DNA of 64,000 bases from CAVSRC01 sp963830205 (lineage in GTDB: Bacteria > Pseudomonadota > Alphaproteobacteria > Rhizobiales > Kaistiaceae): assembly GCA_963830205.1 (NCBI GenBank), contig CAWHLP010000007.1:1-64000 (forward strand), written 5' to 3'. How positions within the stretch are numbered: position 1 is the first letter of the stretch; the number at the start of each line of letters is the position of its first letter. A program made the translations under genes and the position numbers. This document shows, piece by piece, positions 21,102-30,731 of this stretch. A model generated the notes under the pieces. It did no database searches, was not told the DNA's origin, and was given only the letters and a program-made list of their open reading frames with translations.

Positions 21102-22697
21102 ATGCGTTCGAGCGGGGCTGGGAACGCAGCACCCGCGTGCCGGAGTGCGCGAGGCGCGGTGGGCGAGAACGGCTTAGCTTCGGGACTATCCCTGGACTGG
21201 GCGCGACCATCCGTCATTCTCGGGCTGGTGACCCTTGGCGCGCATCTTGTCGCCAACGGCAACTATGACTTCTTCCGCGACGAGCTGTATTTCATCGTCT
21301 GTGGACAGCACCCGGCCTGGGGTTATGTCGATCAGCCGCCGCTCGTGCCTCTGCTCGCCGCCGGGTCATATGCGCTGGGCGGCGGTGTCCTCCTGACGTT
21401 CCGGCTGTTGCCGGCGCTGGCGCTGGCGACCACGGTCGCGTTGACGGCGGAGTTCGTGCGCGTCATCGGTGGCGGACGTTTCGCCCAATGGCTGGCCGGG
21501 CTGTGCGCTCTGCTCGCCCCTGTCTTCCTTATCGAGGGCGTGCTGTTCTCCACCGACACCTTCCAGGCACTGACCTGGCTCGGGCTCGCCTGGGTCCTGG
21601 TGCGCCTGGAGCAGACGGGGGACGAGCGCTTCTGGCTCGTCTTCGGCCTGATCACCGGCTTCAGCCTCGAAACCAAATATGCGATCGCCTTCTTCATCGT
21701 GGCGCTGGCGGTCGGACTGCTCGCGACGCCGCAACGCAGGTCGCTGCTACGCTCCTGGGTCTATCTCGGCGCGCTCGTCGCCGCGGTGATGGTGCTGCCC
21801 AACGTGCTGTGGCAGCAGGCCCATGGCTGGCCGTTCCTCGAACTCGGACGGGCCGCCGTGAACGGCAAGAACACCGTTCTATCGCCGCTCGACTATTTCG
21901 CGCAGCAGTTCCTCCAGGTCGGTCCCCTCGGCATGGTCGTGGTGCTGTGCGGCCTCTATGCCGGCGTCGCCCGCCCCAGGCTCAAGACGGCACGCGCCCT
22001 TGCGATCGCGTGGCTCGTCCTGTTCGTGATCTTCGTTACCGAGCACGGCAAGCCTTATTATCTGGCACCGATCTATCCGGCGCTGCTGGCCTTCGGTGCG
22101 CAGTGGGTCGAGCAATGGCTGGGCAAGGCGGTCGGGCGCGCTGCCGCGCTAGCGGGCGTCGTCGTGGTGGGAATCCTGATGGCACCGCTTGTCTTGCCGA
22201 TCCTCCCGGTCGACACGCTCATCCGCTATCAGCAGATGGCCGGTGGTCCACCGCCTGCCACCGGCGAGCGCCTGAAGACCGGCGCGCTGCCGCAATATTT
22301 CGCCGACATGTTCGGCTGGCGCGAAATGGCGGCGAAGGTCGCGGAGGTCTATCGGTCCCTGCCGGCCGAGGAGCAGGCCAGCGCCGTATTCTTCGGCAAC
22401 AACTACGGCGAGGCCGCCGCGATCGACGTCTATGGACGCAGCCTCGGCCTGCCGCCGGCGATCAGTGGCCACAACAACTATTATCTCTGGGGCCCGCGCG
22501 GCCACGACGGCAGCGTGATCATCATCATCGGCGGAAGCGCCAGCCAATATGCCGAGATGTTCCGCTCGTCCCGGGTAGCCGGCCGGATCGACGCGCCCTA
22601 CGCCATGCCCTACGAGACGAACCAGCCGATCTATGTGCTCTCCGGGATCAAGGCGCCGCTGGAAAACTCATGGCCGCGGGTCAAGCACTACGAATAG
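21102..22697 (+). CDS. Glycosyltransferase family 39-like membrane protein (ArnT/PMT type)
   Basis: A polytopic membrane glycosyltransferase of 531 residues with about 11 hydrophobic helices. The first periplasmic loop has the catalytic-type acidic motif FFRDELYFI followed by HPAWGYVDQPPLVPLL, the signature of GT39/ArnT-like enzymes that use polyprenyl-phosphate sugars. A soluble C-terminal domain of about 150 residues follows (from about 395). The acceptor is unknown. AAGGAC lies about 8 bases before ATG 21102, with TATAAG just upstream. It is divergent from GH15 and convergent with emrB. Confidence 0.85.
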   Translation: MRSSGAGNAAPACRSARGAVGENGLASGLSLDWARPSVILGLVTLGAHLVANGNYDFFRDELYFIVCGQHPAWGYVDQPPLVPLLAAGSYALGGGVLLTFRLLPALALATTVALTAEFVRVIGGGRFAQWLAGLCALLAPVFLIEGVLFSTDTFQALTWLGLAWVLVRLEQTGDERFWLVFGLITGFSLETKYAIAFFIVALAVGLLATPQRRSLLRSWVYLGALVAAVMVLPNVLWQQAHGWPFLELGRAAVNGKNTVLSPLDYFAQQFLQVGPLGMVVVLCGLYAGVARPRLKTARALAIAWLVLFVIFVTEHGKPYYLAPIYPALLAFGAQWVEQWLGKAVGRAAALAGVVVVGILMAPLVLPILPVDTLIRYQQMAGGPPPATGERLKTGALPQYFADMFGWREMAAKVAEVYRSLPAEEQASAVFFGNNYGEAAAIDVYGRSLGLPPAISGHNNYYLWGPRGHDGSVIIIIGGSASQYAEMFRSSRVAGRIDAPYAMPYETNQPIYVLSGIKAPLENSWPRVKHYE

Positions 22698-22740
22698 ACG
22701 ACGCCCCGGCCCGTGGGCCGTTCGATCGACACGGGCGGAG

Positions 22741-22803
22741 GATAGGATCGCGGGTGAGCGGGGCGACAGGGACCGCCGGCGGATCTTCCGGGTCGCGGGA
22801 CTT
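22741..22803 (-). pseudogene. Relic of a NUDIX hydrolase C-terminus (copy 2)
   Basis: Immediately after the emrB stop codon the minus strand encodes RDPEDPPAVPVAPLTRDPIL. Over 15 residues (PPAVPVAPLTRDPIL) only two differ from the NUDIX at 24731-25121 (PPSVPVAPLTRDHIL). Most DNA differences in that stretch are synonymous third-position changes, so this is the tail of a once-functional related gene, not a recent copy. No NUDIX box is present. Confidence 0.7.
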
Positions 22804-24396
22804 CTACTCGACCATCACCGCGGCCGGTTCAACCTCCTGCTCCCGTGCCTGCCGGGTGGGACCGACCGACGGTGTCCCCACCGTCTTCTGGCGCAGCAGC
22901 AACAACAACGGCAGGGCGCACAGGGTGATCACGAACATGGTCCGGAAATCGTCGAGATAGGCGATCATCGCGGCCTGCTGCGTGACCAGGCCGTTCAACT
23001 GGGCCAACGTCTGGGCTCCCGCCGGCGTCGCCAGCATCGCCGGGTTCACGCCCAAGGCCGGCAGGTTCTGGCTGAACAGGCTGATCTGGGCAGCGAGGTC
23101 GGCGTGGTTGACCTGGATGTTGGTGGCGAGCAGCGCCGCCATGATCGAGATACCGATGGAGGACCCGATACTGCGGATGAGGTTGAACAGGCTCGACGCC
23201 TCGGTGCGCAGGCGCGGATCGAGCGTGCGGAAGGCGATGGTCGTCAGCGGCACGAAGACGAAGCCGAGGCCGAAGCCCTGGGTGATGCCGGATACGATCA
23301 GCGGCCAGTAATCCATGCCGAGGTCGAAGCCGGTCATCTGGTACAGCGAAAAGGCCGTCGTCGACAGGCCGAAGCCGACCAGCAGGCGCGGATCGATCTT
23401 GCCGACCAGCCGGCCGACGATCATCATCGCCGCGATCGTGCCGAATCCGCGCGGCGCCAGAACCAGACCGACGGTGATGACTGAATAGCCCATCAGATTC
23501 TGGAGCATCAGGGGCAGCAAGGCCATGGTGGCGAGCAGCACGATGCCGACCGCGAAAATCAGGATCAGCGACGAGGTGAGGTTGCGATCGGTGAACAGGC
23601 GCCGGTCGAGGAATGGCTCGTCATGGGTGATGGTGTGGACCAGGAACATCCAGGCGGCGGAGATGGCGATGCCCAGTTCGAGCAGCACTTCAGGAGACTG
23701 GAACCAGTCGAGCTCGGAGCCGCGGTCGAGCATGATCTGCAAAGCGCCGACAGCCACGGCGAGGAAGCCGAAGCCGAGAAAATCGAACTTGCGCAAGCGG
23801 CGCACCGTGTCGGGCATGAACAGCACGATGCCGGTGAGCGCGGCCAGCCCGACCGGCACGTTGATGTAGAACACCCAGCGCCAACTGAAATTCTCGGTGA
23901 TATAGGCGCCGATGACCGGACCGGCGATCGGCGCGACCATGATGCCCATGCCCCACAGCGCCATGGCCTGGCCGTGGCGTTCGCGCGGGTTGATGTCGAG
24001 GATGACCGACTGCGACAGCGGCGCCAGCGCCGCGCCGAAGGCGCCCTGCATGATGCGAAACAGCACCATCTCTTCCAAACCGAGGGCGGTGCCGCACAGC
24101 GCCGAGGAGGCGACGAAGCCGGCGACGCAGATGGCGAACAGCTTCTTGCGGCCGATATTGTCCGACAGCCAGCCGGTGATCGGCGTCATGATCGCCTGGG
24201 CGACGATATAGGAGGTGAGCACCCAGGTGACGGTCTGCTGATCGGCGCCAAGGCTCGCCTGCATGTGCGGCAGGGCGACGTTGGCGATGGTCATGTCGAG
24301 CATCACCATGATCTGAGAGATCATCACCGACGCGGTCATGAGGAAGCGATGCTTCACTTCCATGACGGGGGGATCGTAGGAGGCGGCGGCGCTCAC
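22804..24396 (-). CDS. emrB: MFS multidrug exporter, DHA2/EmrB family
   Basis: A 14-helix major facilitator drug:H+ antiporter of 530 residues. It shows the motif C region (GMGIMVAPIAGPVIGAYI), motif A-like GWLSDNIGRKKLF, the acidic helix-1 motif LDMTIANVALPHMQ, and a long periplasmic segment near 440-480. It starts at GTG 24396, which gives MSAAASYDPP. EmrB normally works with the membrane-fusion protein EmrA encoded just upstream; here only a degraded emrA 3' end remains, so the pump may act alone or be non-functional as a tripartite system. Confidence 0.92.
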   Translation of the reverse strand: MSAAASYDPPVMEVKHRFLMTASVMISQIMVMLDMTIANVALPHMQASLGADQQTVTWVLTSYIVAQAIMTPITGWLSDNIGRKKLFAICVAGFVASSALCGTALGLEEMVLFRIMQGAFGAALAPLSQSVILDINPRERHGQAMALWGMGIMVAPIAGPVIGAYITENFSWRWVFYINVPVGLAALTGIVLFMPDTVRRLRKFDFLGFGFLAVAVGALQIMLDRGSELDWFQSPEVLLELGIAISAAWMFLVHTITHDEPFLDRRLFTDRNLTSSLILIFAVGIVLLATMALLPLMLQNLMGYSVITVGLVLAPRGFGTIAAMMIVGRLVGKIDPRLLVGFGLSTTAFSLYQMTGFDLGMDYWPLIVSGITQGFGLGFVFVPLTTIAFRTLDPRLRTEASSLFNLIRSIGSSIGISIMAALLATNIQVNHADLAAQISLFSQNLPALGVNPAMLATPAGAQTLAQLNGLVTQQAAMIAYLDDFRTMFVITLCALPLLLLLRQKTVGTPSVGPTRQAREQEVEPAAVMVE

Positions 24397-24419
24397 GGCT
24401 TCAACTCAGCGATAGGAGG

Positions 24420-24564
24420 TCAGGTCGCGGCTGCGTGGGGCAACACCACCTTGGTGTCGACCGTCACAGCGTCGCTGAAGCCTGGGATCACTGGCGCGTC
24501 GGGTCCACTTTCGCCAAGCGAATACGCACCGGCACCCGCTGGACGACCTTGAAGACCGCAGCGG
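24420..24564 (-). pseudogene. emrA: Relic of emrA (HlyD-family fusion protein), 3' end
   Basis: The minus strand just before emrB encodes VFKVVQRVPVRIRL, the conserved C-terminal strand of EmrA/HlyD proteins. It meets a stop, then another frame reads VIPGFSDAVTVDTKVVLP, matching the usual end (PGMSVxVxVDT). The final TGA lies 23 bases before the emrB start, the normal emrA-emrB spacing. The remaining nine tenths of the gene is absent: bases 24565-24730 show no HlyD sequence. Confidence 0.65.
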
Positions 24565-24730
24565 CCCCAAGAATGAAGCATGGCCGTCCTCGCGCCAATT
24601 GTCGCGCGGCACGGTAGGTCTCCGCGGGTGACGCGCGTTGATTTGGCGCAATCTCTGCGCGGCAGGACCGCCGCGCCCGTTTCAGGCGGATGGCGCGTTG
24701 CGCTGACACGCGATCAACGCAGTGGTCGGT

Positions 24731-25117
24731 TCAGCGTAAGCGCAGGATGTGGTCCCGCGTCAGCGGCGCAACAGGGACGGACGGCGGATCGCGCGGATCG
24801 AACCACAGAAGCTCGGCGATTTCGGCACGCGGCGCGGCGGCGCCAATCAACCGCCACTTCGTAGACCGCCGCCACCACCTCGCGACCGCTCTCATTGGCG
24901 GCGCGGGCGCGGAACGTGCCGAGCGGTCGGACCGAGCCGGCAATGATGGTGAGGCCGAGTTCCTCGTCGAGCTCGCGCGCCAGCGCCGCGAGGTCGTCCT
25001 CGCCCGGCTCGCGCTTTCCCCCCGGCTGCATGAAGGCCTGCGTGCCCTGCTTGCGCACCAGCAGAGTGCGGCCGTCATTGTCGCGGATCACCGCCGCCAC
25101 GATCTCGATCGGCGGGC

Positions 25118-25121
<4 letters not shown>
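24731..25121 (-). pseudogene. NUDIX hydrolase, interrupted by one frameshift
   Basis: A small (129 residues when corrected) pyrophosphohydrolase. The NUDIX box is visible as GGKREPGEDDLAALARELDEE, split as GGKREPGEDD and LARELDEELG. The start frame GTG 25121 (MSPPIEIVAAVIRDNDG) runs to VYEVA. The C-terminus, IGAAAPRAEIAELLWFDPRD to DHILRLR, continues one frame over. One extra base near 24851 explains it. The GTG overlaps the ruvB stop (GTGA), so it is translated after ruvB. Substrate is unknown. Its C-terminus is echoed by two relics further along the block. Confidence 0.82.
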
Positions 25122-26154
<1,033 letters not shown>

Positions 26155-26158
<4 letters not shown>

Positions 26159-26589
26159 GGCGGCCCCGCCAGCGCGCGCGTCAGCCACCAGCAGACCAAC
26201 GTCGCCACCGTGGCGCCGACGAAGGTCAGCACGGAGAGCGCGCCGGTGGCTCCCTCGCTCGCCAGGAACAGGCCCCAGATGACGCCGAGGCTGGCGCCAA
26301 GGCCGACGGCAAGCGTGGCGGCGACCGGACGCGCCATCACCTGACGGGCGGCGATCACGGCGCCGACCACGACGACCGGCAGGGCGACGGTGAGGCAGGA
26401 ATAGAAGAAGGCGCCGCCGGGATCATGGGCAAAGTCGGGTGGCACCGCGTGGAGCGCGATCAGCGCCAGGAAGATCGTGCCGCCGCCGATGAGCGCCCCG
26501 ACGACGACAAAGACCAGGAGCGTGGCCGCCGCGCCCGACAGCCGCCTGGCCATCCCGGTGATGTGCGCGCTCTCCTCCACCGTGGTCAT
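26155..26589 (-). CDS. Small membrane protein between ruvA and ruvB
   Basis: A 144-residue protein with four predicted membrane helices, beginning about residues 20 (ATLLVFVVVGALIGGGTIFL), 58, 85 and 112. It has no motif I recognise. It starts 73 bases after ruvA and overlaps ruvB by four bases (ATGA), so it belongs to the same transcript. A link to recombination is not implied by its sequence. Confidence 0.65.
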
Positions 26590-26662
26590 CCCTGCCTCCG
26601 CCGCCCGGCAGTTCCAGTCTCTACCCCAGTCGGGCCGTCTCGCGCATCCGGCGCGTGATTCG

Positions 26663-27280
26663 TCATCGCGCCAGCTCCTTGAGGCCGAGGCGGATGAGCT
26701 GCTCGGCAGTGGCGCCTTCCCCGGCGGAGCGCGACGCGGCGGCGACCGCGGCCGACGCCTGCACCTGGGCGTAGCCGAGGTTGACGAGCGCCGAGACGGC
26801 ATCGGCAACCGGCTGCGGCGCGCGATGCTCGGCAAGGTCCGCCTGGAGATGCACCACCGCCGGGTCGGCGCTGGAATATTCCGGCGCCTTGTCGCGCAGT
26901 TCCGCCGCGATGCGCTCGGCGACCTTCTTGCCGACGCCCGGCGCCCGCGACAGCGCCGCCTTGTCCTGCAACGCGATGGCCGTCGCCAGATCGCCGGGCT
27001 TGAGCGTGCCCAGCACCGCCAGCGCCACCCGCGCGCCGACCCCCTGCACGGTCATCAGCAGGCGGAACCACTCGCGCTCGAGGTCGCTGGCGAAGCCGTA
27101 GAGGCGGATCAGGTCCTCGCGCACATAGGTCTCGATCGACAGCGTCGCCGCCTCGCCGACGGCGGGCAGCGCCTGCAGGGTGCGCACCGAGCAGTAGACC
27201 TGGTAGCCGACGCCGCCGACATCGACGACGACCCAGTCCTCGCCGTAGGAATCGATGACGCCGCGCAGCTTGCCGATCAT
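26663..27280 (-). CDS. ruvA: Holliday junction DNA helicase subunit RuvA
   Basis: A tetrameric DNA-binding protein that holds the junction for RuvB and RuvC. The 205 residues show the three domains: an OB-fold start MIGKLRGVIDSYGEDWVVVD, two helix-hairpin-helix motifs (VQGVGARVALAVLG and APGVGKKVAERIAAEL), and the C-terminal RuvB-contact domain (VADAVSALVNLGYAQVQA) after a flexible linker. Its ATG overlaps the upstream PIN toxin stop codon by four bases, an unusual coupling. Confidence 0.97.
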   Translation of the reverse strand: MIGKLRGVIDSYGEDWVVVDVGGVGYQVYCSVRTLQALPAVGEAATLSIETYVREDLIRLYGFASDLEREWFRLLMTVQGVGARVALAVLGTLKPGDLATAIALQDKAALSRAPGVGKKVAERIAAELRDKAPEYSSADPAVVHLQADLAEHRAPQPVADAVSALVNLGYAQVQASAAVAAASRSAGEGATAEQLIRLGLKELAR

Positions 27281-27693
27281 GGCCGCGTCTCCGGCGCAAC
27301 GATCCTGAGGGTGGGGAAGGCCTGGCGGTAGCGACCGAGGTCGCGCGTCAGGAGGTCGTAGCCTTTCACGTCGGCGTGGGCGCCGATGTAGAAATGGGGC
27401 AAGGGCGAACGCTTGGTTCCGCCGGAGCGGCGATAGGCGAGGAAGGCCCGCCCGGCACTGAAGGCGGCCTCCCAGGGCAGGTCTTCCCGGACGAACCGGT
27501 CGGCGCCCAGCGCCTCATCCAGCCGGCGCTGGGTCGGGAACATCGCTGCGACTTCGGCATAGATGATCGGATTGATAACGAGGTTGCCCGCTTCACGCGC
27601 CGCGACCAGATGCTGGCGCGACCATTCGCGCCAGTCGGGATCGGCCGCGAAGATATCGATCAGCACGTTGGCGTCGACCAGGGTGTCGCTCAT
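27277..27693 (-). CDS. vapC: PIN-domain ribonuclease, VapC-type toxin
   Basis: A 138-residue PIN domain, the endoribonuclease toxin of type II toxin-antitoxin systems. Acidic residues of the active site are visible: Asp in LVDANVLIDIF (residue 8), Glu in IIYAEVAAMF, and Asp in AHADVKGYDLLTRD with the downstream DLGRY. It overlaps its antitoxin gene by four bases at its 5' end and ruvA by four at its 3' end. It is intact. The RNA target is unknown. Confidence 0.88.
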   Translation of the reverse strand: MSDTLVDANVLIDIFAADPDWREWSRQHLVAAREAGNLVINPIIYAEVAAMFPTQRRLDEALGADRFVREDLPWEAAFSAGRAFLAYRRSGGTKRSPLPHFYIGAHADVKGYDLLTRDLGRYRQAFPTLRIVAPETRP

Positions 27694-27935
27694 TCGCCGC
27701 GCAGCAACTGCATGAACTCGTCCGTCGTCATGCCGAGATCGACGATCCCGGTGACGCCGTCGAGATAGTCCGCAAAACCATCGTCCGGCGCCCTGCCCTT
27801 GCGCTGGCGCACCGCCTTGTGGACGAGGATCGCCCCGTCCTGTTCGCTGAAATCGACCTCGGCTCCCGGACGGATGCCGGCACGCCGCCGAATGTGCTTG
27901 GGGATGGTCACCTGACCCTTGGAGGTGACGCGCAT
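27690..27935 (-). CDS. vapB: AbrB/SpoVT-type antitoxin
   Basis: An 81-residue antitoxin. The N-terminal swapped-hairpin DNA-binding domain is typical (MRVTSKGQVTIPKHIRRRAG then GAEVDFSEQDGAILVHKA). The C-terminal tail, DGFADYLDGVTGIVDLGMTTDEFMQLLRGE in outline, is the toxin-neutralising part. It is first in the pair and probably binds the palindrome 17 bases upstream to repress the operon. Confidence 0.88.
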   Translation of the reverse strand: MRVTSKGQVTIPKHIRRRAGIRPGAEVDFSEQDGAILVHKAVRQRKGRAPDDGFADYLDGVTGIVDLGMTTDEFMQLLRGE

Positions 27936-27951
27936 GGGAGCCCTCCGAGAA

Positions 27952-27973
27952 TTCTTACCGCAGCCGGTAAGAA
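27952..27973 (-). promoter_or_regulatory. Operator palindrome of the toxin-antitoxin operon
   Basis: Perfect 9-base arms TTCTTACCG and CGGTAAGAA around a 4-base centre, 17 bases upstream of the antitoxin start. AbrB-type antitoxins bind such inverted repeats, so autoregulation of the pair, and possibly ruvA read-through, is inferred. Confidence 0.65.
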
Positions 27974-28004
27974 ATAGAACATTCCAGCAACATTGGCAAG
28001 CCGG

Positions 28005-28514
28005 TCAGCCCGACAGCGCCATGCGCAGCGCCGCCGACTGGCGGTGGTGGGCGTGGCAGATGGCGATCGCCAGAGCGTCGGCGGCATGATCGCTGTCGAA
28101 GGTGGCGCGCGGCAGCAGGACGCGCACCATGGCGCGGATCTGGCCCTTCTCGGCATGGCCGGCGCCGACGATCGCCTTCTTGATGGCGTTGGGGGCGTAT
28201 TCGGCGACGGCGAGCCCGAGTTGCGCCGGCGCCAGCAAGGCGATGCCGCGCGCCTGGCCGAGCTTCAGCGTCGCCTGGGCGTCGCGGTTGACGAAGCTCT
28301 GCTCGACCGCCGCCTCGTCCGGCTGCCACTGGCCGAGCATCTCGGCAAGCCCGGCGTGGATGGCAACCAGGCGGGCCGCCATCTCCCCGTCGGCCGGCAC
28401 CTTGATGGTGCCGGCGGCGAGGAAGGACAGTTCGTTGCCCTTGATCGCCACCACGCCCCAGCCGGTCGCCCTCAGGCCCGGGTCGATGCCGACAATCCGA
28501 ATCGGTTCGCTCAT
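28005..28514 (-). CDS. ruvC: Holliday junction resolvase RuvC (in frame with the upstream transporter ORF)
   Basis: An RNase H-fold endonuclease of 169 residues that cuts Holliday junctions. The catalytic acidic residues appear as Asp in IVGIDPGLRATGWGV, Glu in AAVEQSFVNRDAQATLKLGQA, and two in FDSDHAADALAIAICHA. ATG 28514 gives the normal RuvC N-terminus MSEPIRIVGID. There is no stop codon between the upstream EamA transporter frame and this ATG, so a fused product is possible. The only ribosome-site-like sequence, GGCAGG, abuts the ATG and looks weak. Confidence 0.95.
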   Translation of the reverse strand: MSEPIRIVGIDPGLRATGWGVVAIKGNELSFLAAGTIKVPADGEMAARLVAIHAGLAEMLGQWQPDEAAVEQSFVNRDAQATLKLGQARGIALLAPAQLGLAVAEYAPNAIKKAIVGAGHAEKGQIRAMVRVLLPRATFDSDHAADALAIAICHAHHRQSAALRMALSG

Positions 28515-29471
28515 CCTGCCCGCAGGCGTAGCGCGCTCAGGCGCGGCTTCTGCCACAGCCCGCCGCACCCCGAGCTTGACCGCGCCGGTCGCCAGCGCCA
28601 CGCCGACGACGGCCAGCGCCACGCCGCCCAGCGTCAGCGGCGAGGGCACCTCGCCCAGCATCGGGATCGCCAGGACGGCGGCGACGGCTGGCGGCAAGGC
28701 CGCCATCAACGCCGCCCGCGAGGAGCCGAGGATGCGCACCGCCGTGCCGTAGCAGGCGAGCGCCACGACGCCGGAGAGCACGCCCTGCGACAGCGCCTCG
28801 CCGGCAAGCACGCCCGGCCCGGCGGCGAGCAGCGCGTCGGTGCCCTCCATGAACGCGAACGGCGCCACCAGGATGGTCGACCAGGCGGCAACGATGCCGG
28901 CGGCGGGAAGCGCCGCCAGGCCGCTGCGGTGATAGGCGTGGGTGAAGACCGCCCACAACGCCGCACCGGCCACGAGCAGCCAGCGCCCGGCGCCATGGCC
29001 CTCGATCACGGCAACGCCGCCGATCGCGCCCATGGCGACGATCACCAGGGCGAAGCCGAGGACACGCCCGGGGCCGAAGCGCTCGCGATAGATGACCGCG
29101 GCGAACAGGGCGGTGAACAGCGGCATGGTGCCGCCGAGCAGCACGCCGCTCTCGGCAGCGCCGGCGAAATGCATCCCCGCCGCGACCAGCGCGAAATAGG
29201 GCGCGCCGGCGCCGAGCACCATCAGCGCCATCAGGCGGAGGGACACGCCGCGCGGCAGCAGGCCATGCCGCCACCAGAAGGGCGCCAACATGACCGCGGG
29301 AATGGCGAAACGGATCATGGCGAGCCAGGCGACGGGCAGATGCACCGTGGCCGCCTGGCGCGTGGTCACCAGCCACAGCGACCAGATGAGCACGGTCGCG
29401 GCCGCCGCGACCACGCCCGTCGCCATCTGCCGTTGCGGTTCGTCTCTCTGCTCGCTGTTCTCGGTGTGCAT
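28515..29471 (-). CDS. EamA/DMT-family transporter, reading frame continuous with ruvC
   Basis: A permease with two EamA repeats and about ten helices: MATGVVAAAATVLIWSLWLV at the start, SPLTLGGVALAVVGVALATG at the end. It begins at ATG 29471. After the last helix the frame runs on through VRRAVAEAAPERATPAGR straight into RuvC. The transporter length to the linker (about 305) is that of a complete DMT protein, so RuvC is an addition and not a replacement. It is divergent from the Lrp-type regulator, whose family often controls such exporters of amino acids. Confidence 0.85.
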
Positions 29472-29538
29472 GACCCTGCCTCCGGCGTTGAAACCGAACA
29501 AAGATTTATGGCGCACTGCGCGGCATTTCCTTGCGAAG

Positions 29539-29566
29539 ATTGCGTGTCTATACGATAGTGCGCAAT
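29539..29566 (+). promoter_or_regulatory. Inverted repeat in the transporter/Lrp intergenic region
   Basis: ATTGCG and CGCAAT, 16 bases apart, with an extra TTGCGAAG just before. It lies between the divergent EamA and Lrp genes, 13 bases from the regulator ATG. Lrp/AsnC proteins bind such loosely spaced AT-richer dyads, so this is a candidate operator. Confidence 0.45.
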
Positions 29567-29578
29567 ATCCTGCCAAAC

Positions 29579-30082
29579 ATGAGTGATGTTCCCATGAAGA
29601 ATGCCAACACGGCGCCTGACCGGATCGACCAGCGGATTCTCGCCACGCTGCAGGCGGACGGGCGGCTCTCCAATGTCGACCTGGCCGAGCAGGTCGGCCT
29701 GTCGCCCTCGCCCTGCCTGAGACGGGTGAAGCAGCTCGAAGACGCCGGCATGATCGACGGCTACCGCGCCATCCTCAACCGCAAGGCCATCGGCCTCGGC
29801 CTCACCGTCTTCATCGAGCTGAAGGTCGGCAAGCACAGCCGCGACAACGCCGCCATGTTGCAGCGGGCGCTGGCCGCGATCCCCGAGGTGGTGTCCTGCC
29901 ACATGGTGTCGGGCTCGTCGGACTTCCTGATCGAGGTCGTCGTCCCCGATCTCGAAGCCTATGAGCGGCTGATCACCGACAAGATCCTGACCCTCGACAC
30001 GGTCGAGGACCTGCGCTCCAACTTCGCCATCCGCACCATCAAGAGCAACGGCCCGCTGCCGCTTGGCCACCTCGCCCCGTGA
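29579..30082 (+). CDS. Lrp/AsnC-family transcriptional regulator
   Basis: A 167-residue leucine-responsive type regulator. The N-terminal winged helix is RIDQRILATLQADGRLSNVD with the recognition helix LSPSPCLRRVKQLEDAGMI. The C-terminal RAM (ligand-binding) domain includes FIELKVGKHS and VVSCHMVSGSSDFLIEVVV. Two starts are possible, ATG 29579 and ATG 29594. It is divergent from the EamA transporter, a common arrangement where the regulator controls export in response to an amino acid; the ligand is unknown. Confidence 0.92.
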   Translation: MSDVPMKNANTAPDRIDQRILATLQADGRLSNVDLAEQVGLSPSPCLRRVKQLEDAGMIDGYRAILNRKAIGLGLTVFIELKVGKHSRDNAAMLQRALAAIPEVVSCHMVSGSSDFLIEVVVPDLEAYERLITDKILTLDTVEDLRSNFAIRTIKSNGPLPLGHLAP

Positions 30083-30167
30083 TGCTGTGACGGCGGCCAC
30101 AGCGCCGCCGCCCCGCGCCTGCCAAAGTGCGGCGGTGGACGGGCGACGCACCTTCGAGGCCATCAAC

Positions 30168-30692
30168 ATGAAGACGACATGGACCATTCTTGCCGCTGCG
30201 GCGGCGGTCATCGCCTGCACGACCATTGCGGTCGAGGCCGCCGGCATCGACCTGCCGGCGCGCAAGCCCGGCCAGTGGGAGATCAAGATGGCGCCGAAGA
30301 CCGGCGGTGCCGCCCCGACGATGACCACCCAGCTCTGCCTCGATGCCGCGTCCGACAAGGCGCTTCTGGAGCGCGGCATGGCGATGAGCCCCGGCTGCAC
30401 CATGCAGCAGTCGCACGACGCCAGCGGCAATGTCGTCATCGACGCGACCTGCGACATCGGCGGCCGCAAGACGAAATCGCACAGCGTCATCAGCGGCGAT
30501 TTCCAGTCGCACTACGCGATCGACATCGTCAGCGACAGCGAAGGCGGCAATCCGGCGCTGCCCAAACATGCCGAGATAACCCAGGACGCGACCTGGGTCG
30601 GCGCCTGCCAGGCCGGCATGCAGCCCGGCGACATGATGATGCCCGGCGGACGCAAGGTGAACCTGCTCAGCCTGGCCAAGCCGAACGGATGA
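30168..30692 (+). CDS. DUF3617-family secreted protein
   Basis: A 174-residue exported protein with an N-terminal signal peptide (TTWTILAAAAAVIACTTIAV, cleavage near VEAAG). The family pattern follows: ARKPGQWEIKM, then cysteines in QLCLDAASD, SPGCTMQQ, ATCDIGG and VGACQAGM, which probably form two disulfide bonds. DUF3617 proteins are periplasmic and of unknown function. It lies alone between the Lrp gene and the TauE permease, with a 40-base gap to the latter. Confidence 0.82.
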   Translation: MKTTWTILAAAAAVIACTTIAVEAAGIDLPARKPGQWEIKMAPKTGGAAPTMTTQLCLDAASDKALLERGMAMSPGCTMQQSHDASGNVVIDATCDIGGRKTKSHSVISGDFQSHYAIDIVSDSEGGNPALPKHAEITQDATWVGACQAGMQPGDMMMPGGRKVNLLSLAKPNG

Positions 30693-30731
30693 GGCGCCGC
30701 GGCGGGCGGATGTGATATCACTCAGCCCGCC

